Shown one piece after another: positions 12,560 to 24,760 of a stretch of 64,000 nt of DNA. Position numbers and translations under genes: made by a program. Origin of the DNA: Apoderus coryli (lineage: Eukaryota; Arthropoda; Insecta; Coleoptera; Attelabidae); contig OU452198.1 in the NCBI GenBank assembly GCA_911728435.2, forward strand, positions 9,396,001 through 9,460,000, read 5' to 3'. How positions within the stretch are numbered: position 1 is the first letter of the stretch; every line of letters begins with the position of its first letter. A model generated the notes under the pieces. That model worked only from the letters and a program-made list of their open reading frames with translations. It did not search any database and was not told the DNA's origin.

Positions 12560-12805
12560 TGGATTATTACTTCATACATCTTTCAGGTAGGACCCTCCGA
12601 AACCAAAATGAACGAGTACCGTCTTAAGTGTCAAAATCTTGCACCGTCAGCCTGCCCCCACGTCAGATTAGGGCTGGGTGATAATGAACGTCTTCCGTGT
12701 TCCTTTTCCCATAAACACAATCACAACATCCCCGTGTCTGCGAACCATAATTATTCCTCCGAACCGGTAATTACACCGCTCATCGAACGATCTCAAAATG
12801 AGTAA
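12560..12805 (+). other. Second GC-richer open block in the 4.2 kb element
   Basis: After an acceptor-like TTTCAG near 12587, a frame contains MNEYRLKCQNLAPSACPHVR and runs to a stop after ...IERSQNE. Codon composition differs from the AT-rich flanks. The product is not recognised and no second exon was identified. It may be cargo or a relic. Confidence 0.15.
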
Positions 12806-13819
12806 TTGAATAAATCGGACACGAATCTACGACCAGCCGAAGACCAAAACAACAACAGTAGGCCCCAAAATCAGAAACGGAATGGTCCAAATGTTCCAAT
12901 ACATCCCTCAATTGTCAGCTGTCTTTCAACATATCAGATTATTTATTGCAACTAACCCCAATTAATAACAACAATTATTATTATTGTAAACAAAGCAGAA
13001 ATTTTAATATTTAATGATATTTTAAAGAAATAGGTAATGAAAATATATTTATATTTCAGTGAATGCATTGGATGAGCAAATTCATAGTCCAGGCCAGCTA
13101 TTATACAGGCACTATGTAACGATGTAAACAGTGGTCAACCGTAAGAAGGTACGCTCCATCAATTTCACAACCAAGTTTCACCCTGAATGAAATGTTCGTG
13201 CTATTAACCGATTCTTTTTTTCCATTTCTTTTAGGTGCCAACTTGTTGGATCCATGATCATCCCCAAAGCTGTAACGCTCAGAGCTTGTTTGGTACTGTT
13301 GTGAGACAGCGGTTGGTATTGCGTGTCATCGCATTTATCTGGATGCTTTTTAAATAAAATTAAGTAGTACAATAGTAGCGAAATTATTCGTTCATGATTA
13401 CTTTAAGGTATGTTACGATTTTATAAATAAATATTCATCATATGCATTGAAGATCTCTCATTCCGCCAGTTTAAACAGTTATATTCTGTGGATGCCTTTA
13501 GCCCGTAACATCATTTCTGGTAATTTTGCAACAGTGAATAATTCTGTTCATGAGCTGTTGTGTTTTATAATCGTAGTGTTTATTAAATTGTTTTTTACTT
13601 TGTTCCACATGGTTAAAACTGTTTTTAATATAGAAAAATGAGGTAAATCGACTTAATCATTGAAAAGATATGACGAAACATTGTTTTGGTGAAGATCCAT
13701 AATTCACCCTGTATATTAATAATCAAAACAAGGAAACATTTTTTAATGGTCATTTGATAATCCCCTAAGGTGCCTCTACTTATGGTAGAAATATGTACAG
13801 TTCCTCGTGACTCACCCTG

Positions 13820-14649
13820 TATACAGATATATAGTATATATGTAGCGGGCCAGAATGTGGCTGGGATTATCTATAGTTATTATTATTATTATCTATAGTT
13901 ATTATTCTATGGTACTACTGCGTCCGCACTTTTAAAGGTAAAGGTAAATAACTATTATGTGTTTCCTTCCTTTCCTTTGTAGATCTTGCCATCCATATAA
14001 TAATAAAACTACTACAAATAATTATTTTGTTTTATATTTCATAAGAAATCATTAATTCTGCATTGAAGTAGTGCAACACACACTACATATTTCTGAACTA
14101 CTTCCCAAAGAGTTGTAAAAGTAACTTCATATACAAACTTCAAAATAGAAAAAGCAGTAAGCAAGACAGAGGCGATATGAAACAAAAAAAAAAAGACTCC
14201 AAGTATAATATCATACAGACCATAAAATCCCTCAAGTGATATTGTATGTTACGGTTTTTACGTGCAAAGAATTGTCTCTAAGGCATAACACGGCAGAACA
14301 CACAGAATAAAATATCACAAAGCAGGCATCAATATTGGAAAAATAATGTTTAGTATTCGATGGAAATTGTCTTTGTGGGGATGAATCAAATAAACAGATA
14401 TAACCGTGATAAACACTAAATGAATTGAGCCAATCATCTAAGGCGGCTGTTATTTCGCATCTGTTCACACCAGCGCCCTTGATATTGATAAATATGTATC
14501 ATGTACCCCTGCTATAAGAAAGGAAACACCTTTTCAGTTGTCGAACAAGCCGAGAATATATTGAAACAGTTTTCGTGTTGTAGAAACTGTATGAAAGTGA
14601 TGATTTAATAATTTTTACCACCTGATTTAAAATATATTTTGCAACATCC
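13820..14649. other. Spacer with TTA-rich microsatellite
   Basis: A short duplicated ATCTATAGTTATTATTATTA array sits around 13868-13912. No gene seen. Confidence 0.4.
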
Positions 14650-14937
14650 CTATCTTATCTTTTGGTTTCTTATTATTAGGTCCATTCGAGGATTGTTCCT
14701 ATTGGCAAACACGTTGATGACTTTTTTATTAAAATCGCTTTCAATTGATAAAACTGTCGAAGCTGTTAAACGTTCTTCGTCCATCGAATTGCGCAAAAAA
14801 GCCCTAATTCTTTTTGATGTCGAAAAGTTTTGTTCTGCATCTGCGGTGGCCATCAGAACAATAATAATTATTTTTAAAAGTTTTTCTACTTCTTTAAAAG
14901 GTTCTCCCAAATTATTATTTTCTGAAATCAATACCAA
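14650..14937 (-). pseudogene. hAT transposase C-terminal dimerisation domain fragment
   Basis: The minus frame contains MATADAEQNFSTSKRIRAFL then RNSMDEERLTASTVLSIESD. This matches the hAT dimerisation motif (usual form T-A-x-A-E-R-x-F-S-x-L-K-R-I-K-x-x-L-R-x-x-M-x-x-E-R-L). The canonical R after E is Q here (AEQNF). No RNase H-like catalytic part is attached, so it is a fragment. Confidence 0.75.
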
Positions 14938-14965
14938 ATATTGACATTATAGGAGCGTTTTGACG

Positions 14966-15700
14966 TCACACTTTCCCGGCCAGGAAAATTATTCCCGTAC
15001 CGTCTTTGCTCTGTAAATGGGTTTGTGATCTCTGTTGGACAATAAATGCATTATTATTATTATGATTTTTAAACTCGGTTGCCGAAATCGACCGGAGCCG
15101 CCTATCTCCAGTAATGTCGAATCTCTCTCTGTCTGTACCCCCAGCACAGCCCCCCATCGTCCCTACCGTCTCCGACCCCGGCAGGTGGCAGGGGAGCATG
15201 CCCGATCGTTTAGTTCTCATTTGCGCCATACTCCGCATGGTTAGTGAGTGATAACCACAGACTCATGTGCCATAAGCAGATGCAACGACCCGAGTATGAC
15301 TTCCTTCTGCATCCTGCTTGCTATGTTTTCTGTCATATTATGCCAAGCAGGAATCTTCTGTATATTTGAGGTCAGCGTATTTCGCATGCCCCCTAATGAT
15401 CCTATAATCAAAACGACAAGGACCACAGAGTGTCGTGGGTACATCCTACGAAGGTCATACAGGAGATCCTTCTATTGCGACCGTTGTTTCTTGCTCTCCT
15501 TAGCACTCTATGACGAAGATCTGTTTGTTCTCCTTGTCAAGGAGAACGATGTCAGGCTTATTCGGTATTCCAAGCCTGGGCGTAGGCAACGGACTGTTCC
15601 AATAAATGGTACATGCCTCATTATATATTACGGACGGAAGATCTGCAGGAGCGTACGGCAGCACCGGGGTTTGATCAATACCTTACGAGTGTCGTAGATG
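14966..15700 (-). pseudogene. LINE fragments with polyprotein tail motifs
   Basis: The minus frame at 15241-15444 contains NIASRMQKEVILGSLHLLMA and VLVVLIIGSLGG, resembling the tail of insect LINE polyproteins (I-P-V-V-I-S-x-x-G; K-A-V-I-L-x-T-x-x-I-V-R). A GC-richer block at 14966-15238 belongs to the same or another LINE. Stops and shifts interrupt all frames. Confidence 0.45.
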
Positions 15701-16655
15701 GAAATACAGCACCCACAACCCACAATGCCGCATCATGGCGATGAATATCACCAGCGAGACGGCATATAGGTATGTCGGACAAGCCGATAACATTGGATCA
15801 TTTCCCTGTGCGGGAAAGTAAAAAATGTGAATCAGCAAATTTTGTCTATTGCGTAGATTCAATACCGATGTTAGAGTCATGAACTTTTATAAATTATTAA
15901 TTAGCGAGAAATACTTAGTTTGACCGGATGCAATATTTTTATTACAATATACCGGGTGTGACAATATGACAACAAAAAACTGCAATACTTATCAAATAAA
16001 TATTCAGTATTATCATTGAATAAAATACTTACTTTACTCAATGGAATTATTAATTATTTTGGATAGAATTTGTAGACAAGTCTCAGGACCATATATGCGA
16101 TTCGGCTCACAGGCGTAAACGATGCTATAGGATCGATATTGAATAAATACGAACAACGAATGAAAATATAACAAATATATGATTGGATTAGAAAAAATCA
16201 TAAAAGATGTGTAACTCGATGTATATTTTATTCAAATTCAATTCTAAAAATTGTTGAAATAAACTTTTGCATAAGTCTAGTGAAAATATTTCCCATACGG
16301 TTTTCCTATTTATTATCCCTATGACTAGAAGTAATACAAATAAAAATATACCATACATCGTAAATTTATTTCCGTTCTTTTGATGTCGCAAATAAATTTC
16401 AGTGTGACATGGATGTTTATCTCTCCAATACCCTGCAAATATTTGGGTTTAGGATTTTTGTAAATTAGAAAAACATACAAAAACCCCTCCTTGGATACTT
16501 TATACATATATTGGATAAGCATCTGGAAGGAAAAGAAGGAGATTTATGTGGAGTATTCACAAAATTTTGCTGTTCTGTTACTTTTCTTTTTTATTCAATA
16601 CGTTTTTTACAAATCCTTTATATACATACGTATTTACGAATAGATACAGTGTAGA
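15701..16655. other. AT-rich spacer, no gene seen
   Basis: A CCGGGTGTGACAATATGA motif near 15950 looks like one end of a CAGGGTG-type element, but no partner end was found. Confidence 0.35.
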
Positions 16656-16980
16656 AAATCCTTTGAAACCACACTAATAGCTTCCAGGATTAAGATTAAA
16701 ATTAGTTGAGTTACTTGATCTGTGTCTCAAGTACAACTCTCGATCAAGTTCTAGAGCTCTTATAAACTCCAGTAGCTTGACTGGGTTCAGGGACAACACC
16801 TCTCTCTCTTGCACGATTTCATACCCCAAGTGTTCCTTGCGTTGGCTTCTGATAGCAGCGCATTCTGCTTCTAGGTAATCGGAGTGTCTTCCTCCTCCCT
16901 ACGGAATCTACATTCGTCGCTCTCTTCTAGGCCTAATCGTGCCATATGTTTCCTAAGGTGACAATGTCAATAGCTCAATA
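16656..16980 (-). pseudogene. R1-like LINE, C-terminal fragment
   Basis: The minus-strand translation gives HMARLGLEESDECRF, then after a stop ...LNPVKLLEFIRALELDREL. This is the pattern of R1-type LINE C-terminal zinc-knuckle and tail regions. It is broken by stops and has no polymerase domain. Confidence 0.55.
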
Positions 16981-17094
16981 TTAATTCACTTTATGGAACC
17001 AAAGAAAATCTTTGTTAAAGTAATCCATTGCAGAGAGGAGTGTCAAGTATTGCAGGAAAATAAAATCACGTCTACTTCACAAAAAGTCATATAT

Positions 17095-17165
17095 ATGTTC
17101 AAATCATACCCATAATGCCAAACATGTTTCGAGATTCATCTCATCGTCAGTGACAAAAAATTTAC
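17095..17165. repeat. Penelope-like 3' signature
   Basis: The block AACATGTTTCGAGATTCATC then TCATCGTCAGTG resembles the short paired motif seen downstream of Penelope-like endonuclease ends. Similar blocks occur at 29005-29050, 19990-20025 and 50510-50550. Confidence 0.4.
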
Positions 17166-17967
17166 GGAAGTCCTCATAATAAGCTTAATTCAAACATCTA
17201 TATATCTAAAAGATATTACGATAATAGAAAATAGAAAATAATTCACAATCATACATGAAAGAGTAACTTACCAATTAGTGAAAAACAATTTGTGAAAGAA
17301 AAATCACATAACAAAAGTAACAATTAATTAATATTTAGGTCATAAACTTTGAATTGCATTGAAGCAAAATTTCTTTTTATATATATAAGATTGAAGAACA
17401 AAAGCGAAATTAATTATTTGTCTACAACGTGGAAATTAGTTGACAAATGTGAGGTTAAATATTAAATTTTTGAGGTTAGAAATAATCCATCAAAAACAAA
17501 AGTGAGCTCGATGAGTCAAAGCTAGATCGCACGAAATGCAAAAAGAAAATCGATAAGAGTCTGAACCTCTTCTCGAATCTTATCATGCATGTATTATTTC
17601 GCAGATGACTTAAAACTCACTACACACACACACTAAAATGTTCACTTGTTTCATATTAAAAAAAATACGCGTGCAGCACAGTACACGTGATAAGAGTGAA
17701 TACTTCTTTCACGAGAGAGGAAGGGAATACGAATGACGGTACAAAAGGGACAACCGAAGGATAGGCAACGTTAAGCCGCTATACACATAATAGTGTACGG
17801 TATAGGATATAGTCTCTCCCTCATATTTGTTATATGCTTCATCTCTTTTGCGGGACGAAAATTTTATAAATCGTGTCGTGACGCGACCTTGAAAAATCAC
17901 TCTCATGCGGCCAAAGAAGTTTTCACTTCAAAAAATCTTGTTTTCGCTTGTAGAATGAATATATATA
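17166..17967. other. Spacer, no gene seen
   Basis: AT-rich; no recognised feature. Confidence 0.35.
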
Positions 17968-19866
17968 CAGGGTGTTAATAAAGTATCTGGCCAAACTTCA
18001 GGGGGTGATTCTTTGAGTGATTTTAAGGTAAAAACTTCATATAAGCAGATGTCCGGAAATGCAAAGTTTTCAAGATACAGGGTGTCAAAAAAAATTTACA
18101 TTTATTTATTAATATCTCAAACACCTGTTGACCGATTTTGTTGAAATTTGGCAGTATTATGGACTATGATAAGACGCTAAGTTAGCACCAACTGATTGTT
18201 GATTATGACTTCCAGTGGCGTCGTAAGGGGCAGTTTCACGACTAAAAATAACAAAAAAAAATGTGCGCCACTGACTTTTTTAAAATTAAAAAAATAATTT
18301 TTGGATGAAGCCATTAAAAATACAACTTTTTTGTCTCTTGATATTTTTTTGTATCTTGCATCGTTTTCGAGAAAAAAAAATTAAAACCACTTAAATGCAT
18401 GTCCCTGCATAATTTTAAAAATCACTTTTACAGAATTATTGCGAATTACGTTTTACCCAAATTCGTTGAGATTTGGCAGTATTTTTTATAATAGTAAAAT
18501 GCAAAATGAATCTTATTTACTATTGCTAATATTGAAATTCAGTGGTGGAAATAAATGCCTAAGACAAGACAAAGACGTATTATTAATTAAACTTTGACAA
18601 AAAATACTTTTTTAATAAAAAACGTTTAACAACATAACGACAAATAAAGATAAATTTATAATAGTTGTTGACAATGTCCACCTTCAACTTCGATGCAAGC
18701 ATTAGCTCGCCTTATCATCGATTGCCGAACACGCTGAAATATTCCAGGAGTATGTCTTATTTGATTGCATGAATCCCGTATGCGCTGACATAATTCGGCT
18801 TCAGTATTGACTGGAGTTTTATAAACCAGAGACTGTAAATGCCCCCAAAGGAAATAATCCAAAGGATTTAAATCTGGCGACCTGGGTGACCATGACTGTG
18901 GTCCCGCGCGACCAATCGACTGCCCTCTATAAGTTTGATCCAGAAATTCCCGTGCTACGATGCTAAAGTGAGGTGGGGCCCCATCGTGCATGAACGACAT
19001 TGCTGCTCTATCTGCAAGTGGAACTTCTTCTAATAATCCCGGCAAAACAAATTCTAAAAAGTGGCGATATTCCTGGCCATTTAATCTCGGGGGTAAAAAA
19101 TAGGGTCCAATAAGGAAATCACCTACAATACCAACCCAAATATTGACGGAAAATTGTTGTTGATAATTATTTTCCACAATAGCATGGGGATTTTCTTCAC
19201 ACCAAACATGATTGTTATGAAAGTTCATGATTGAGTTACGGGAAAAACATGTTTCATCCGTAAATAAAATTCTAGCCAAAAATTGAGGAGATACCACTAG
19301 TTGTTGCAAAAGCCAAGCACAATAAACAACTCGCTGTGGAAAATCAGCAGGCAATAACGCTTGAACACGCTGAATATGGTAAGGATATAGTTGATACTCC
19401 CTTAAAATTTGCCATACAGTAACGTGAGTCGTATTCAATTGGAGCGCAATTTTACCTGTACTTGTTCGGTGCTACGCTGAATTTCATGTAACATTGCTTC
19501 TTCCAGCTCCACTGATCTTACTGTTGCAGGTCTTCCAATAACAGCAACCGACCTGTTAAAAGATCCCGATTCGCGCAACCTTTCATGCAACCTTGCAAAT
19601 GTTTGTCTGTTTGGGACAGGTGAGGATATCTTTCTTGGTAAATGCGTCTAGCAGCCCTTGAATTGCCTTGAGCCATTCCATAAACAAAATGCATATCAGC
19701 CATTTCTATGTTTGAATATTGAACCGTAATTCGCAATAATTCTGTAAAAGTGATTTTTAAAATTATTCAGGGACATGCATTTAAGTGGTTTTATTTTTTT
19801 TTCTCAAAAACGATGCAAGATACGAAAAAATATCAAGGGACAAAAAAGTTGTATTTTTAATGGCTT
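17968..19866 (-). mobile_element. Tc1/mariner-superfamily element, right end truncated
   Basis: The left end CAGGGTGTTAATAAAGTATC is typical of this insect group. A subterminal inverted repeat pairs about 18305-18445 with 19722-19866 (for example GCAATAATTCTGTAAAAGTG against its complement, and AAAATACAACTTTTTTGTC against GACAAAAAAGTTGTATTTT). The outermost right end is missing: homology stops at 19866, and no mirrored GGTGT end follows. The transposase gene lies between. Confidence 0.8.
18656..19736 (-). pseudogene. Tc1/mariner-type transposase (DD36D), frameshifted
   Basis: The main frame (19438-18656, 260 codons) carries the three catalytic aspartates: D61 in LFTDETCFSR, D152 in FMHDGAPPHF and D189 in SPRSPDLNPLDYFLWGHL, spaced 36 residues apart. 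It ends with the usual ACIEVEGGHCQQLL tail. The N-terminal helix-turn-helix part, beginning MADMHFVYGMAQGNSRAARR, lies upstream in another frame at 19736-19518, so at least one frameshift separates DNA-binding and catalytic parts. Proteins of this type in insects often carry a DUF4817-type N-terminus. Such enzymes cut and paste between inverted repeats at TA sites. With the shift and the truncated right end it is probably inactive, although the catalytic triad survives. Confidence 0.85.
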
Positions 19867-20590
19867 AATACTTAATAATAGGCAACCCTCGTATTATACG
19901 GCTACGATAATACAAGAAACAGAGTGAAAATGCGTATTAAGGGTTCCTACAAAGATACGAAAGTGTGCCAAATTTCATTTTGATATCGAGACGCGTTTCG
20001 GAAATATTATTAAAAACCCATCGTCAGCAATTTACAAATAACAACCTGTATCTGAAAAACGAAGCTGTATCAGCCTCTTTCCTAGGCTAGTAGTAAAAAT
20101 TAATTAGACAAGCGTCTATTTAATTAAGAAACACAATGCACAGATAGTTTTTTTTATGGTATCTGTATCTGTATCCAGCTAAAATATATCGAAAGATAGT
20201 GGAGTATAGGAGATTTTATTAACGTTAGTAGTAGCAGTAGCAGCAAAACATAAAATAATATTTTTGTCACGTTTCACAACCCACTTGGGTACGAAACACC
20301 GAACACACACAAAAATGATAAAATGGCGCTCGTTTGGACAAAAGACACGTTCTAGTAATAAATACAATATCATTCATTTTAAATTAGATTTAAATTAATT
20401 GCTGGATGAGTAGTTGCATATTGCGACCGACTACTATACAACCATATTACGTATTTATCTGGCTTCTATCTCGTGATAGTGCAACATAATGTGATTTTAC
20501 GGTTTTTGTGAGTTGAATAAAGGTATATAAGGTTGTTTGAACAATCCTCAAATGCAATGCATTTGGAGACTGATGAAACAGCATTAACGC
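19867..20590. repeat. Penelope-like 3' debris
   Basis: GACGCGTTTCGGAAATATTA ... ACCCATCGTCAGC (19991-20027) and GCATTTGGAGACTGATGAAAC (20559-20579) are the paired short motifs characteristic of Penelope-like element ends. No coding sequence remains. Confidence 0.4.
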
Positions 20591-20849
20591 CAGTGGCGAT
20601 TTGTCATATGAAGCATCTAAATAATCAGTAAAATGAATAATGTTTAAGTATTAATTTTATTTGATGGTGTAATTATTTTTCTCCAAATATATAAAACTTA
20701 ATCCATAAATTAATGCATACTTTTAATTTTCAACCTGAGGTAAACCCAGCTTTACCATAGAACTGCAATTTTGCATTTTGTCATTTTCTGAAGCAGGCTT
20801 TATGGTATATACCTACACCTATTTAACATACATAATTCACATACCTATA
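20591..20849 (+). mobile_element. hAT-like 5' end fragment
   Basis: Begins CAGTGGCGATTTGTCATATG and continues with about 250 bp similar to 31350-31600 (CTAAATAATCAGTAAAATGA, TGAAGCAGGCTTTAT). CAGTGGCG is a known start of ZMYM1-like hAT elements. It ends abruptly against the LINE copy at 20850. Confidence 0.65.
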
Positions 20850-21478
20850 GCACAGCATTAATAAGTACAGCATTCCGAGTCTACGTTGGCCCTTTGAACT
20901 AAACTGTGACGTATGACGCCGCCATTTTGGGTTAAAAGTCAGGTCCTGACTAAAAATAATTATAGTTTTCGGTTTCTAACCACAGTACTGCATTTTTATT
21001 TTTGTAAAAATATTTAAGTACATAGTAATATCGCTGTCAATTTCAGAAATATTTGTGGTGTCATAGTGATTGAAAACAGCCTTGAGTGGTGTTATCAGGT
21101 AAATGTTGACATTATTGTGTGATTTTTAATAATAATAATAATTAACACAATAATAATAAAGACTTTATTAGTAAAAAAAGACATTTTTGCAAAAGTTGAA
21201 GCAGTGCTTCCTAACTTAACCTAAATTTAACTTATATTTTAGCTTAAACCTGTCTGAAAATTGTTTTACATCGCTGGCCAAATTAAGTAGGTAGCTTATG
21301 TTTATAAATTAATTTGTTCTATTACGTGTCAGACAGCGCTCTTAAACAAAAACCCCTGTAAACTTTTTATATTCTCCCGTAGAGCGTTGTAATATTTTGA
21401 AACCGTATAGGAAAATGACCGCTCAAAGATTGATGTTGAGTGTAGCAGTGGCGTAATGACAGTTTTATGAGGAATGAT
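20850..21478 (-). repeat. LINE 3' end, copy B (inverted)
   Basis: Reverse complement of the 3' part of the family seen at 8641-9480 and 57165-58035. It includes CAGTACTGTGGTTAGAAACC, GGCCAGCGATGTAAAACAAT and the coding end down to TCCTCATAAAACTGTCATTA. It stops at the R1-like fragment that begins at about 21485. Confidence 0.8.
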
Positions 21479-21484
21479 GTGAAT

Positions 21485-21810
21485 GTACGCTGATGATAAC
21501 GCTGTGGTTGCTCGGGCCTGTGATGGTACGCAGCTTATGATATGATCGATGCTGTTATTCTGAGAGTACTGCGGAAAAGGTCAAATATAAATTTTTACTG
21601 GAAACGTGAAATCATAGAACCTAAGAGGACCTTCAAATATTTGGGAGTTGCGATTGATGACCGATTAAAATTTGACGAACATATTAAACTTCTTCTTCCA
21701 AACATAAGAAGGCCTGGAAGTCATAAACGGGTGGAGTTGAAATCAGTGGTCCATAAGAGTGTTGTAGGCTTCTCCAGTTTGGCACAGAGTTTTAGGAATC
21801 CCAACTGATC
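21485..21810 (+). pseudogene. R1-like LINE reverse transcriptase fragment
   Basis: A YADDNAVVARACDGTQLM stretch (the polymerase YADD box) begins at about 21488. After frame changes it is followed by KRTFKYLGVAIDDRLKFDEH, the F-x-Y-L-G-V motif that comes after the palm in R1/jockey enzymes. Only the palm-thumb part remains. Confidence 0.7.
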
Positions 21811-23624
21811 GGACGAGGCTGGACAGATTGCAGCGCAAGATGCTTCTACACAGAAAAAAATCTTACTGTAATATCAATATTAGCGATATGTTTGATTGCC
21901 TCTATTTTGGTTTAATGACTGTAATACTTAATTCATTAGATTACAATTCGGCCAACATTAAATATATACTTAATCCGACATTCCAGATATTATTGATATT
22001 CAATTTCATATATGTTAGGCACAAAACAGATATATTTTTTCTTTCAATGATTACAGTATAATTGGCAACTAATATTGCAATTGTATTATTTCAAATATTG
22101 TTATATTACGATAAGCAAGAAAAAGCATTGGAAGAATATTATTTCTCTACTCGGATTATTAGATATATATCATTGAATTAACAAAACCAAATTTTACTCG
22201 CTATCATATTCTACTATTTAAATAAACTAAATAATATTAAGTGAATACTTCTTATCGTTGGGACAACCTTAACTTATTATTGGGCTGGGCTAAATTCATC
22301 GATATATCGAAACACAAAACGTCGAGTATCCAACATTTTCCACTCATGCATGTATCGAATTTAAGTATATAAATTAAATAAAAACTGGATTTTCGTACTA
22401 CCTACCCCACTTCGTAAATATTAGTTTTTGACTTAAAAAAAAAATGCTTTCATACGCCGATATCATAATAAAACGAATTCAAAACCATTGATATAAAAAC
22501 GTAGATTTTGGGCTGATGTATCGGGAAATTTCGGAACTCCCTAGTCACTAGCAAAGCTTAAAACAATAGGTTATGTAACATTTATATATTCTATTTGTGT
22601 GTCGGTAGCGCGTGTCTATATAGTTAAGTTCTATAATCTGCAATAATATATTATCGAAGACTTCTTAAACACCTCAGAATTGGACAAACTAATTCCAATA
22701 TTCTCCGGTAAGTTTTACTCCTATTCATAAGTTTTTTGGTATAAATTATTTTGTGTAAGCTTTTCGAACAATACTATTAAAGATCGGTCTAGCCAACAAA
22801 TGATTTAAGAGGTACCTATAATGCATAATAAAAACGTTTTAACAAAACTATTCAGGGTGTTCCATTCAAAAGTTATGAATATTAACCTTTTTATTTCACA
22901 TTAACCAGTATAGCATGGCAGCATGGAATACATTTTTGCAACCTCAGATAACCTCAAAATTCAAAATATCCTGTTTTAACACGATGTAGATATACAATAT
23001 ACAAAGTACCGAGTGGGAATGGGACACTATGCAGATATGGTAAAAAAGCACAAATACGATATTTGGTTTAATATTTTGTTAGTCGTACATGTTCAATGTT
23101 TATGTATTAGAATGACATACATAGTTTAATGTATTGTTTATTGTACTGTGATTATAGAGTAATATTTTTTTTATTACAAAACAATGTATTATAGAATTAA
23201 TAAAACTGTTTTTGAATAAAAACTTTCTTTTATTTCATACAATTATTTAACGTGATAGTTTTATTAAATTAAGTAATTAATTTCTCTCCAGGATTATATA
23301 TAAAATTGATTTAAAATGACAAAACAATTATTTCAATACCAAAATATATTCTGTCTATAATTTCTGTATTCCCCTTAAAAAACGATAAATGATAGTGACA
23401 CTTAGTCCAATCAATACTTTTTATTTAATTTCAATATATTCTTATAATTGAGGCATTTGATTGGAAGTCAATTAATTCTTATACTTAAAGCAATAAAGTC
23501 ATATATTTCGCAATTAATCATATAACTATGATTGAAAGAAATGTAGCTTTGATTGTGGAATACGGAATATATGCTATCATTGATTGAATGTGCATATGGT
23601 TCATGATATGATAGATTTTTCTCT
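21811..23624. other. AT-rich spacer, no gene seen
   Basis: A TTCAGGGTGTTCCATTCAAA motif at 22853 resembles motifs at 31295 and 38090 and is probably one end of a dispersed element. Nothing else recognised. Confidence 0.4.
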
Positions 23625-24760
23625 GTGTATGTAATAGCGTATGTACGAGACTATTTTACACAGTTCTTTAGTGGATATGAGAGCTTTAGGACTGTTGTCA
23701 AACGCATTGGTAAGTCTCAATCCGACGTGTGTGTTTATTGGAATGAGCAACCTGACTCCGTCGAACATACATGGTTTCATTGTCCGAGATGGAGTGCGCA
23801 GAAAGAGCTTGCCAATATGGAGTTGACGTAAATGTAGACAATGCATCTCAATGACCAGGAGTAAAGTAAACTGGGATTCAAGTATTGCATTTGCGAATGA
23901 AGTATTGGAGTTGAAAGAACGCGAAAAAAGACAGTAACGAGATCATGGAAGGAAGACAACTGTTGATCTGCGAAAACCGGTGCCATAATTAGCAGCGAAG
24001 AAATAATAGAGTTTTTTAAGTGAGTGGAAATCCAATTGTACCTATCGCCATTTGAGGACAGGCCCCATACGGGTCTCTGTCTCTTTGAAAAAAAAAATTA
24101 TACAACCAAAATGTATAGGGCCTCAAGAGGCTGCCCACAGCGTGGGGTTCTTTCCTCATTTTTGTGGTCACTTCTGGTGGATGACGTGCTGACAAGACTG
24201 GAGCGGGACGGCTTAGACTTTCAAGCATATGCTGATGATCTGGTCATACTATCCAAATCAATTTCTAAAAGAATCGCTTCTCGAACTCAAGCTATACCCC
24301 GAATATGATTCAGGGAGCAGATGTCTGTAAATCCCAGCAAAACTATAATTGTACTTTTCACTCGGAAAAGGAGGCAGGACGGCTTAATCCCACATTCTTT
24401 CGACGGAAATGCTCATCTGGAAAGGGCTATACAAAAAGGAAGACTGTCCCTATGGACATGTCGACGAATCTGCCCTGGGGAATGAACCCCAAACAAATTT
24501 ACTGGATATACGTTATGGTCATAAGACTAATAATAACGTATGCAGCTGTTGCTTGGTATGGACGAAAGCTTTACAGCGAACTGCTGCTTTGCAGATACAA
24601 GCTTGTTTGGGTATTACTGGTGCATTATCCACCACACCACAGCTATGGAAGAACTTCTGGATGTAACTCCTCTTCATATAGTTCTCGAGAAGGAAGCCTG
24701 GTGGACTCCATACAGATTACATCATACTACTAGAGCTAAGACTAGATTCGCAATATTTCG
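23625..24760 (+). pseudogene. Scrambled R1-like LINE remnants
   Basis: 23625-23831 encodes a C-terminal zinc-knuckle motif (VCVYWNEQPDSVEHTWFHCP). 24100-24300 encodes a polymerase palm (SRGCPQRGVLSSFLWSLLVD then QAYADDLVILSKS), and about 24305-24420 continues in shifted frames (MSVNPSKTIIVLFTRKR-like). The C-terminal motif lies upstream of the palm, so at least two fragments were joined or rearranged. Several frameshifts are present. Confidence 0.7.

Larger units (their letters stand above)
9648..13819. mobile_element. 4.2 kb CAGGGTG-ended DNA element (degraded Tc1/mariner-type)
   Basis: The left end (CAGGGTGAGTCACGAGGAAC) and the reverse complement of the right end are nearly identical for about 110 bp. 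They stay recognisable for about 200 bp once a short gap is allowed. TA flanks both ends (9646-9647, 13820-13821). Internally, an A-rich block at 10430-10492 matches the reverse complement of 13554-13620, extending the symmetry. No intact transposase was found. The interior (10550-13180) holds a minisatellite and two GC-richer blocks and is either heavily degraded or acquired cargo. Confidence 0.75.
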
